Shown here one piece after another: positions 1-5,320 of a DNA stretch of 7,149 nt. The DNA comes from Oligoflexia bacterium (GTDB taxonomy: Bacteria; Bdellovibrionota; JAFGOL01), in contig JAFGOL010000080.1 in assembly GCA_016926495.1 (NCBI GenBank), positions 1 through 7,149 of the forward strand, read 5' to 3'. Numbering within the stretch: position 1 is the stretch's first letter; each line of letters starts with the position of its first letter. The notes below the pieces were generated by a model that was not told the origin of the DNA, ran no database searches, and saw nothing but the letters and a program-made list of their open reading frames with translations. The translations under genes and the position numbers were made by a program.

Positions 1-1
1 A

Positions 2-343
2 ACAATTTCCGATATTAATATAAGCAAGGCATTCAGCATATTGGTCCTGTATGTATCCATGACCCTTATATCCGTTATTATTCTCCAGATTACCGAGTTC
101 GGGGAATTGCCGCATAACCAGACAAGGGGGCTTTTCCTTGAATACCTTTTTGAAATTATAAGTGCCCTTTGTACCGTCGGCTTGTCTACGGGGGTTACCA
201 CAAAACTTTCCAGTTACGGACTTGGAGTATTGATGACGTGTATGTTCGTGGGCAGGGTGGGGCCTCTTGTGCTGGTTTATTCTTTTACAAGAAGGCAAAA
301 TACCCGCTATTCATATCCCGAAGGGTATATAAATATAGCTTGA
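2..343 (+). CDS. ktrB: TrkH/KtrB-type potassium transporter, C-terminal part (5' truncated by window)
   Basis: This is the last 113 residues of a membrane K+-translocating subunit. The frame is open to the left edge, so the start lies outside the window. The fragment has a hydrophobic helix, then the pore-helix and selectivity-filter segment FEIISALCTVGLSTGVTT, then a final helix containing MFVGRVGPL. It ends in a short basic and aromatic tail with YPEGYINIA. In the TrkH/KtrB/HKT superfamily the TVGLSTG loop is the fourth filter repeat, and the GRVGPL helix with a YPE-INI tail is typical of KtrB. The subunit would form the K+ (often Na+-coupled) path in the cytoplasmic membrane and be gated by the RCK protein encoded 17 bp downstream. 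KtrB rather than TrkH is inferred from the tail and the partner type. The superfamily is very secure; the subfamily is probable. Confidence 0.93.
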   Translation, partial: TISDINISKAFSILVLYVSMTLISVIILQITEFGELPHNQTRGLFLEYLFEIISALCTVGLSTGVTTKLSSYGLGVLMTCMFVGRVGPLVLVYSFTRRQNTRYSYPEGYINIA

Positions 344-360
344 TTTCAGGAGTGTAAATT

Positions 361-1050
361 ATGAAACAGGTAAAAGAATCTTTCGCTGTACTGGGATTAA
401 GCAAGTTCGGGTACCAGTCAGCCGTATATCTGGCCGAAAGCGGTGCTGATGTTATTGCGATAGACAAGGAGGAAAGCCTGGTACAGAAAATTTCCGCCCA
501 TGTCAGGAGGGCTGTTTGTGCGGACCTTAAGGACTGGGAGGTACTGGAGCATACCGGCGTTCTTAGCGTTGATACAGTGATAATAGGCCTGAGAAGGTCC
601 TTTGATGTCGCGACACTGCTTACGTACAAGTTCAAACATCATACGGACGTTAAAAGGGTCATAGTGCAGGTGGATAATGAAGAAAAGGCCGAGGCTATAA
701 AGCTTATAGGGGCTGATGTGACTGTTTTCCCTGAAAAGTATTCAGCGGAAAAGATTGTGAGGCAGCTTACGGTCCCCAATCTTGTAGACCATATCTTACT
801 GACCCCGGAGACTGCGATAGTTGAAGTTCCGGTACCGTCGGCTTTTATGGGCAAGTCACTGGTCGAGTTGAATATCAGGGCTAATTTCGGCATTAACGTT
901 ATCGGCATAAAGAGTATAGACAGCGTAAATGGAAGTGAAAAAATAACGGTAGCCCCTCTCCCCGACGCCAAGTTCAAAAAGGGAGATAATATTTTTGTGC
1001 TCGGAGAGTCAGTAAAGCTTAATAAGTTTTTAAAAAGGTCTTTTGACTAA
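361..1050 (+). CDS. ktrA: Potassium uptake regulatory subunit, RCK domain (KtrA/TrkA family)
   Basis: This is a cytosolic gating subunit of 229 residues, the usual length for single-RCK KtrA proteins (TrkA has two copies and is about twice as long). The N-terminal Rossmann RCK_N domain (about 6-140) carries the nucleotide loop GLSKFG (12-17) and an acidic residue at the end of beta 2 (D35). It also has the conserved IGAD (117-120) and PEK (124-126). The RCK_C domain (about 143-226) holds the FMGKSLVELNIRANFGINVIGIK region. Family members bind ATP/ADP and in some cases c-di-AMP, and octameric rings open the membrane subunit. The start is supported by AGGAG at 348-352, eight bases before ATG. 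The gene follows ktrB by 17 bp, so an operon is likely. One oddity is that the middle glycine of GxGxxG is Ser14. The stop overlaps the convergent transporter gene by four bases. Confidence 0.95.
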   Translation: MKQVKESFAVLGLSKFGYQSAVYLAESGADVIAIDKEESLVQKISAHVRRAVCADLKDWEVLEHTGVLSVDTVIIGLRRSFDVATLLTYKFKHHTDVKRVIVQVDNEEKAEAIKLIGADVTVFPEKYSAEKIVRQLTVPNLVDHILLTPETAIVEVPVPSAFMGKSLVELNIRANFGINVIGIKSIDSVNGSEKITVAPLPDAKFKKGDNIFVLGESVKLNKFLKRSFD

Positions 1051-1994
1051 TGGTGAAATACCATATCGAAAAGCACCAGCGCTACGGGCAGTGATATTAC
1101 CGAGAACAGGATACTGAAAACAAGGTACTGGTTGACTATGCCGGTATCCGCTCCGCTTTTCCGCGCGAAAACAGGTATTGCAGTCAGCGGAGGCACCGCG
1201 CTTTGGATAAAGAGGATAAATGACGTATTGTAGTCGGTTTTGATCATCAGTATTATTCCCAGGGTTAGCAGGGGCATGAGTATGTTTCTGGCAAGAACGA
1301 ACTTTATAACTTCTTTAAAATGAATGACCCCGCTGTTTGTGTAGTCCAGGTAAATATTCCCTCCTATGATCAGGATCAGCATGGGGATTGTAATGCCAGC
1401 CAGCATGTCTATGGTTGAATAAAAAAATGCCGGCAGGTATGTTTGGGTCCCGGTAAGCTTTATTATTATTGCAATCAGGGTTGCGAACAGCACGGGATGC
1501 GATAATCCTTTCAGGCTGATTTTCTGTTTTTTCTTCCCGAAAAACAGCGGGTACGTATTAAAGAAAAAAGCCGGGTAAAAAAGGATAAATATAAACAGGC
1601 AGACCATCAGGGGGGAATTCTTCCCAAACGTCCCCATGATAATCGCCGCAGGGAAAAATATACCGTTTTGATACAGCAGGGACGCCCGGAATTCGGTTTT
1701 GAACTTGCCGGACATATTGCTGAGTAATTGTGAAATTATTACGGCGTATACTGTAAAGCCCGCCCACCACAAGGGCAGCAGCCACCAGTCTGGCATTGAG
1801 GCAGGGGTGAAGTTTTTCAGGATTTTTATAAACACAAGGCACGGAAGGGCAATATCAAGAACAAGGGGGATCAGGGCATCAAGTACGTTTGCCGGGACAA
1901 GTTTTCTGCTGACTATGGAAAATCCCACAAAACCCACTATGCATAATGTGAAAACGGATTGGGCAACCGGTAAAAGCGTATCCATTGTGATCAC
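1047..1994 (-). CDS. AEC-family membrane transporter (auxin efflux carrier/malate permease-like)
   Basis: This is a 315-residue integral membrane protein with roughly ten hydrophobic segments in two halves, the usual size for bacterial AEC permeases. Recognisable family features are the broken-helix motif around residues 108-124 (YQNGIFFPAAIIMGTFG, with the conserved Asn and Pro) and a second-half counterpart near the C terminus (QSAVPPLTAIPVFARKSGAD). The family exports or imports small organic acids and related anions across the cytoplasmic membrane, and the substrate cannot be read from sequence. The start is taken as GTG at 1994 because an AGGA (2007-2004) lies nine bases upstream; the in-frame ATG at 1985 would be 18 bases from it. 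The gene is divergent from a histidine kinase across a short regulatory gap, so the kinase may control it, although no response regulator is present here. Family is confident; substrate is unknown. Confidence 0.9.
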   Translation of the reverse strand: MITMDTLLPVAQSVFTLCIVGFVGFSIVSRKLVPANVLDALIPLVLDIALPCLVFIKILKNFTPASMPDWWLLPLWWAGFTVYAVIISQLLSNMSGKFKTEFRASLLYQNGIFFPAAIIMGTFGKNSPLMVCLFIFILFYPAFFFNTYPLFFGKKKQKISLKGLSHPVLFATLIAIIIKLTGTQTYLPAFFYSTIDMLAGITIPMLILIIGGNIYLDYTNSGVIHFKEVIKFVLARNILMPLLTLGIILMIKTDYNTSFILFIQSAVPPLTAIPVFARKSGADTGIVNQYLVFSILFSVISLPVALVLFDMVFHH

Positions 1995-1997
1995 AAT
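1984..1997. promoter_or_regulatory. 14-bp perfect palindrome over the transporter start codon
   Basis: The sequence ATTGTGATCACAAT is a perfect dyad with no spacer. It covers the GTG start (1994-1992) of the AEC transporter and touches the alternative ATG (1985-1983). It resembles a compressed TTGTGA/TCACAA operator of the kind used by several helix-turn-helix regulators. The spacing fits neither CRP (6-bp spacer between TGTGA and TCACA) nor Rex. An operator or an mRNA element is inferred only from symmetry and place. Confidence 0.4.
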
Positions 1998-2003
1998 TTA
2001 TTA

Positions 2004-2007
2004 TCCT
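2004..2007 (-). promoter_or_regulatory. Ribosome binding site deciding the transporter GTG start
   Basis: On the minus strand this reads AGGA within AAAGGATAA. It lies nine bases before GTG at 1994 and 18 bases before the next in-frame ATG (1985), so it favours the GTG start. Confidence 0.6.
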
Positions 2008-2011
2008 TTTG

Positions 2012-2034
2012 TTTGAAATCAAGCGGATTTCAAA
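2012..2034. promoter_or_regulatory. 9-bp inverted repeat, likely operator between divergent genes
   Basis: TTTGAAATC (2012-2020) and GATTTCAAA (2026-2034) are perfect reverse complements separated by AAGCG. The dyad covers the proposed -35 of the kinase gene and runs up to its -10. A TATAAT on the minus strand (2041-2036) is also adjacent, although no good -35 goes with it. One bound dimer could therefore control both the kinase and the transporter. In RNA it could instead form a short hairpin in the transporter leader. The role is inferred. Confidence 0.55.
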
Positions 2035-2040
2035 TATTAT
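2013..2040 (+). promoter_or_regulatory. Predicted sigma70-type promoter of the histidine kinase
   Basis: A -35 TTGAAA (2013-2018), a 16-bp spacer and a -10 TATTAT (2035-2040), each hexamer 5/6 to consensus, lie ten bases upstream of ATG 2051. Transcription would start about four bases before the ATG, giving a nearly leaderless mRNA. That would explain why no Shine-Dalgarno sequence is seen. The same geometry occurs at the PurC-like gene. Confidence 0.5.
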
Positions 2041-2050
2041 ATTAGCCGGG

Positions 2051-3163
2051 ATGGAAAGGTTTATCAGATCAAAAGACTTTCTTGTTAAACTGATGGCTAA
2101 TGTAACATCGGCCGTTTATATCCTTGATCCTTCATACAGGATTGTTTCGGTTAACAAGCCTTTCCGTGCGCTTTTCGGGCTTGATATTAAGGAGGATTTT
2201 GAAGACTACAACGGTAATATACTTGGCTGTTCCTTTGCCGTGGAAAATGATTTCAAATGCCTGAAAGCCGGGGATTGCGTTAAATGTTCGATCCATGGAG
2301 CTTTTGAAAAGGCGCTAAAGGAAAAAAAGTCAACTTACAAAAATATACTTGAAAGGACTTTTTATATTAAAAATCAGCCCGTCCGTAAAACCCTGCAATT
2401 TACGGTAAAACCCATTGAGTATGATAATGCGGTTTTTGTGATGGTTATAGTGGATGATATTACGGAGCTTGTGGAAGCGAACAGCAAAAAGGACCAACTG
2501 CTCGGCATGATCGCGCACGATTTAAGGAATCCCCTGAGTGCCCTTACGGGATTTATTGATTTGCTCTTTTATCCTTCAAATCTGGAATCAAGTGAAAAAA
2601 CTATGAACATTCTGAATCTTCTTAGAAATGTCGCGGTACACATGAATAACCTTATTGATGATATTCTTGACTTTAATGTTATAGAATCAGGCAACCTGAA
2701 GCTGAATCCTGAAAGGGGTGATTATAAAAAATTAATTACCTCAATGGTCGAGATTAACCGTCTGATTTCGTCAAAAAAGAATATTATAATAGAACTGGAT
2801 TATCAAACCGATATTGACGAGTTCAGCTTTGATGAACTCAAGATAAGCCAGGTGATAAATAATCTTCTTAGCAACGCGGTCAAATATTCGCCGTATGGCA
2901 GACATGTCAGGGTTACTGTCACCTCTGATAAGGGCTTTGTAGTGACATCTGTAAGGGACCAGGGGCCGGGTATTCCGGAGAAAGATTTGGAGAATATTTT
3001 CATACCGTTTTTTAAAAGCAGTTCCAGGCCCACAGGCGGGGAAAGCAGTACAGGATTGGGTTTGGCAATTGTAAAGACACTGGTTGAAGCCCATTCCGGC
3101 AGGATTGAGGTCAGCAGCAGATCAGGTACGGGCTCGGAGTTTACCGTTTACCTTCCAGTATAA
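2051..3163 (+). CDS. Soluble PAS-domain sensor histidine kinase with Cys-rich PAS
   Basis: This 370-residue protein has no membrane segment, so it is a cytoplasmic sensor. The PAS domain (about 10-140) carries four cysteines, C60, C70, C76 and C79 (C-x9-C-x5-C-x2-C), and ends at VDDITELVE. The HisKA domain follows, with phospho-accepting H156 in the H box (MIAHDLRNPLSALTGF). The HATPase_c domain has the N box (NNLLSNAVKYSP, N275), G1 (DQGPGI, 303-308), an F-box-like IPFF, and G2 (TGLGLAI, 334-340). All catalytic motifs are intact, so it should autophosphorylate. No response regulator lies nearby, so it is an orphan kinase here. The frame is open back to a TTG at 2009, but that start has no ribosome binding site and would place the inverted repeat and promoter inside the gene. 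ATG 2051 is therefore preferred. The AEC transporter is divergent and may be a target. Confidence 0.92.
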   Translation: MERFIRSKDFLVKLMANVTSAVYILDPSYRIVSVNKPFRALFGLDIKEDFEDYNGNILGCSFAVENDFKCLKAGDCVKCSIHGAFEKALKEKKSTYKNILERTFYIKNQPVRKTLQFTVKPIEYDNAVFVMVIVDDITELVEANSKKDQLLGMIAHDLRNPLSALTGFIDLLFYPSNLESSEKTMNILNLLRNVAVHMNNLIDDILDFNVIESGNLKLNPERGDYKKLITSMVEINRLISSKKNIIIELDYQTDIDEFSFDELKISQVINNLLSNAVKYSPYGRHVRVTVTSDKGFVVTSVRDQGPGIPEKDLENIFIPFFKSSSRPTGGESSTGLGLAIVKTLVEAHSGRIEVSSRSGTGSEFTVYLPV

Positions 3164-3287
3164 AGAATTTTTGTTGTTTTTTTCAAAATAGCCATGTAAA
3201 AAGTAATATTATAACAGACAAGACCGTAGAGAATAAATATGTTCGGTGACTATTTTTTCGCTTTTCGGCTCTTTTCTTTAATGTATT

Positions 3288-3293
3288 AGGAGG
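3288..3293 (+). promoter_or_regulatory. Consensus Shine-Dalgarno of the RRM gene
   Basis: A full AGGAGG lies nine bases before the ATG at 3303. It is the strongest ribosome binding site in the window and fits high expression of a small RNA-binding protein. Confidence 0.8.
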
Positions 3294-3302
3294 AAAGTTA
3301 CA

Positions 3303-3560
3303 ATGTCTTCAAAATCTTTGTATGTGGGTAATTTACCCTACGGTGCTTCAGAGAATGATCTGATGGACCTTTTTGCTCAGTATGGCACAGTTGAATCTGT
3401 TAAAATCGTGATGGACAAGGAAACCGGCCGTTCAAAAGGTTTCGGTTTTATCGAGATGGGTAGCGACGCTGAAGCATCCCAGGCAATCAGTAACCTGAAC
3501 GGTTACAGTATGTCTGGCAGGAACATTAAGGTTAATGAATCAAGACCCAAAAAAAGGTAA
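3303..3560 (+). CDS. Small RNA-binding protein with a single RRM domain
   Basis: The 85 residues form one RRM and almost nothing else. RNP2 is LYVGNL (6-11) and RNP1 is KGFGFIEM (45-52), with the aromatic residues that stack on RNA (Y7, F47, F49). The beta-alpha-beta-beta-alpha-beta order is complete. The tail is a short basic SRPKKR, without the Gly-rich extension of plant or many cyanobacterial relatives. Bacterial members of this family occur in cyanobacteria, spirochaetes, Bacteroidota and other phyla. Several are cold- or stress-induced and bind U-rich single-stranded RNA, acting in RNA stability or translation. The gene is monocistronic: 139 bp separate it from the kinase, and an intrinsic terminator follows. 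The upstream leader has a pyrimidine-rich stretch (3251-3279). The family call is secure; the RNA target is unknown. Confidence 0.96.
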   Translation: MSSKSLYVGNLPYGASENDLMDLFAQYGTVESVKIVMDKETGRSKGFGFIEMGSDAEASQAISNLNGYSMSGRNIKVNESRPKKR

Positions 3561-3596
3561 TAAATTTTATTTATAAATTTTGATTCAATCTTAATT

Positions 3597-3629
3597 CAGC
3601 CCCTGTAGCAATGCAGGGGCTGTTTTTTT
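3597..3629 (+). terminator. Intrinsic terminator of the RRM gene
   Basis: A perfect 9-bp stem, CAGCCCCTG (3597-3605) with CAGGGGCTG (3614-3622), has an 8-base loop and is followed by seven T residues (3623-3629). It is 36 bases after the RRM stop. On the opposite strand the stem is not followed by a T run, so it would not act as a classical terminator for the convergent PurC-like gene. Confidence 0.93.
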
Positions 3630-3661
3630 ATGTATATAACTTGTATTGCAGAATTCCGGTT

Positions 3662-4795
3662 TTATATAATGGTGCTGATTTCTTCAACAGCCCTGGCGAG
3701 ATTGTCGCGTATACTTTCATTTTTATCGGGAAATATATTGTAGATCTTATGATTGACCCACTGGTTTGTCCCGGCCCTGAAAAGCGTATTCACAGCCTCA
3801 AAAAATTTCGCGTCGGGCGATATGTATTTAATTTCCGGGTCCATAACTGTTCTGAAGTCCCTTATTCCCCCGGTCCTGGCGAGTTTTTTAGCCCTCTGAA
3901 TTTCTTCGTACCATGCGGGGTTCAGGGATTTTACCTTGTCCCTTATTATCTGTTTGCTTATTCCAAGTCCCTGTGGGGTTATCAGCCTGTCTTCATGCCA
4001 TGTGCATACCGCGTCGCCCAGTACGTATTTTTTCCGGTCGTTTTCAACATAAGTAACGTATTCGACCTTGCCGTCTTCCCTTTTGAATCCCGCGGACTCG
4101 GCGTACTCCGTCATAATATTACTGACGTTCCTGGTGGTTTTGTTGATGAGGTCAAAGCTGGCGTCGTCAATTCCCAGTAAGTCCAGTGTCGCCCTGGCCG
4201 ATATGTAACGGTCATCGGGCTCGAATTTTGTACTGAAATCGAGAATAGGTTTGAGGTGTTCCGGCAACCTGTCTCCTTTTTTGAATCCGGAAGGGAGCCC
4301 CATATCCTCAAGATTTAACTCCCTGTCGGCTATTCTTCTCCAAACGGAAGAGCTTTCAGGCAGGTTATTCCTGGAAATAAATTCAACGGGAAGCACAAAA
4401 TTGTTGCAGGGAGGTTCCCTGAATATGGAATAATCCCATTTGCCGTTTGCGAATTCCGGCATAAGCCGGTTTACAAATCTGACCCTTGAAATCGTGGGTG
4501 TTATTTTTCCGCTGATTGCCTCTTTGGCGCTGATCAGGGTGCCTTCGTTTGTCACAAGCCCGATATAATGTGACTCTATGCCTTTCTCCCTGAGCAGTTC
4601 AAAATTAAATCCCTGCATTATGTTGATGGTACTGTTGTCAAGGGGAACAGGTGGATGAATGGTGCCTATGTCAAACACGGAAAAAACGGGCTTATAATTA
4701 AAATCGGTTTCACCGTAACTGTCAGGCGTAGCCTCTTTCAGTATAGAAATTTCCTTTACACTTGTGGCGTGAGATATTTTTCTTACATACTGCAT
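3662..4795 (-). CDS. Divergent SAICAR-synthetase (PurC)-like protein
   Basis: This 377-residue protein follows the SAICAR synthetase plan but is far longer than typical PurC (about 240 residues in bacteria, about 300 in yeast). Family landmarks are visible in order: SVFDIG (39-44, matching SAFDV), MQGFNFELL (60-68), PVEFISRNN (136-144, conserved R142), KPILDFSTKFEPDDRYIS (182-199), and DGKVEYV (241-247, matching the signature DxKLEFG). The next block, normally GDE-x-(S/T)PD-x-SR, reads GDAVCTWHEDR (260-270). Asp261 and Arg270 are kept, but the Glu and the PDxS core are lost. PurC joins CAIR and aspartate using ATP in purine synthesis. The altered loop, the extra length and the absence of any purine neighbour suggest another ligase-like role or an unusual PurC. 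The ATG has no Shine-Dalgarno but sits ten bases behind a consensus promoter. Fold family is probable; reaction is unknown. Confidence 0.75.
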   Translation of the reverse strand: MQYVRKISHATSVKEISILKEATPDSYGETDFNYKPVFSVFDIGTIHPPVPLDNSTINIMQGFNFELLREKGIESHYIGLVTNEGTLISAKEAISGKITPTISRVRFVNRLMPEFANGKWDYSIFREPPCNNFVLPVEFISRNNLPESSSVWRRIADRELNLEDMGLPSGFKKGDRLPEHLKPILDFSTKFEPDDRYISARATLDLLGIDDASFDLINKTTRNVSNIMTEYAESAGFKREDGKVEYVTYVENDRKKYVLGDAVCTWHEDRLITPQGLGISKQIIRDKVKSLNPAWYEEIQRAKKLARTGGIRDFRTVMDPEIKYISPDAKFFEAVNTLFRAGTNQWVNHKIYNIFPDKNESIRDNLARAVEEISTII

Positions 4796-4805
4796 ACCGG
4801 CAGAA

Positions 4806-4833
4806 ATTATAAATTAAGGAAATGTCTTGTCAA
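4806..4833 (-). promoter_or_regulatory. Consensus sigma70 promoter of the PurC-like gene
   Basis: On the minus strand, TTGACA (4833-4828), a 16-bp spacer and TATAAT (4811-4806) match consensus at all twelve positions. The ATG at 4795 starts ten bases after the -10, so the transcript should begin only about two to four bases before it, with no room for a ribosome binding site. Transcription of a leaderless or near-leaderless mRNA is inferred. Confidence 0.8.
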
Positions 4834-4839
4834 CCGGTC

Positions 4840-4858
4840 ATTTGAATTTGCATCAAAT
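4840..4858. repeat. 6-bp inverted repeat upstream of the PurC-like promoter
   Basis: ATTTGA (4840-4845) and TCAAAT (4853-4858) are separated by seven bases. The dyad lies just upstream of the -35 and just past the stop of the preceding gene. It could be an activator site or a weak 3' hairpin; there is no T run. The short, AT-rich arms make chance quite possible. Confidence 0.3.
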
Positions 4859-4861
4859 TAG

Positions 4862-5302
4862 CTATTCTTTCTCCAGTTCCAACGACCATCTTGAAACCAG
4901 GGTGTTTCCTTTTTTAAGATAGCCGTAATTAAGGTACTTTTCAGCATCGGTTTTTATCAGGAATTTGCATCCGCTGTAATCGTTGTTTTCAGAATTCCGG
5001 CTTGATATAAGTGAGTTATCCACAACGGTAAGAGTGCCGGATATTTTCCCTGTTACCGGGTTGACTGATACAGAATCCAGCATGGTCTCGTTTGGTTTTG
5101 CCGGCGTAAATTCATACCGGCTGCTGAATTCAGCCGGGTCGGTTTTAAGGAGTCTCATGTATCCTTCATTTACCCAGAGATTGCCGGTGTGTGTTATGGT
5201 TGTTTGGCCTTCTGTTTTTAGTACGTTGTCTTCGGAATCATAATAGCTACCCTTGGCATTCCATGTTCCTTCTTCGAATAAAAAAGAGTGCCTATGCGTC
5301 AT
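4862..5302 (-). CDS. Conserved-looking small beta-rich protein of unknown function
   Basis: This is a 146-residue soluble protein without signal peptide, membrane segment or obvious catalytic motif. It starts MTHRHSFLFEEGTWNAKG and alternates short hydrophobic and polar stretches rich in Thr, Ser, Asn, Gly and Tyr. Repeated strand-like segments (GTWNAKGSYYD, EGQTTITH, GKISGTLTVVDN, NTLVSRWSLELE) resemble a small lipocalin- or calycin-like beta barrel. I do not recognise a named family. It follows the 7TM-PAS receptor by 18 bp, so the two are very likely one operon. The bases before its ATG are G-rich but not a clear Shine-Dalgarno, which suits translational coupling. It is in the same frame as the receptor, with one TAA and six codons between them. 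It could be a ligand-binding or stabilising partner of the receptor, by inference from context only. Confidence 0.72.
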   Translation of the reverse strand: MTHRHSFLFEEGTWNAKGSYYDSEDNVLKTEGQTTITHTGNLWVNEGYMRLLKTDPAEFSSRYEFTPAKPNETMLDSVSVNPVTGKISGTLTVVDNSLISSRNSENNDYSGCKFLIKTDAEKYLNYGYLKKGNTLVSRWSLELEKE

Positions 5303-5320
5303 AACCCGCCCCCGCTGATT

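Noticed and set aside
1984..1997. Assignment of the palindrome to CRP or Rex
   Set aside because: The half-sites look similar, but both families need about six bases between TGTGA and TCACA, and here there are none. Only a generic operator call is supportable.
2009..2050. TTG at 2009 as the histidine kinase start, adding 14 residues
   Set aside because: There is no ribosome binding site before it, and it would lie only 14 bases from the divergent GTG start. The inverted repeat and the promoter-like boxes lie inside this stretch, and the added residues do not extend the PAS domain.
3164..3302. Promoter for the RRM gene
   Set aside because: Several AT-rich hexamers (for example TATTAT at 3207-3212) could be a -10, but none has an acceptable -35 at 16-18 bp. 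No promoter is called.
3597..3629. Bidirectional terminator also serving the PurC-like gene
   Set aside because: On the minus strand the stem is followed by a mixed AATTAAG sequence and not by a T run. A purely intrinsic stop there is not supported.
3611..4180. Plus-strand open frame of 189 codons opposite the PurC-like gene
   Set aside because: It starts inside the RRM terminator hairpin and is an antisense shadow of the minus-strand gene. Its composition is odd (many Phe, Tyr, Pro, Cys), and it has no ribosome binding site or recognisable domain.
4456..4469. CCGGC-ATAA-GCCGG hairpin
   Set aside because: It lies inside the coding sequence of the PurC-like gene, has only five base pairs and no T run. 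It is explained by ordinary codon content.
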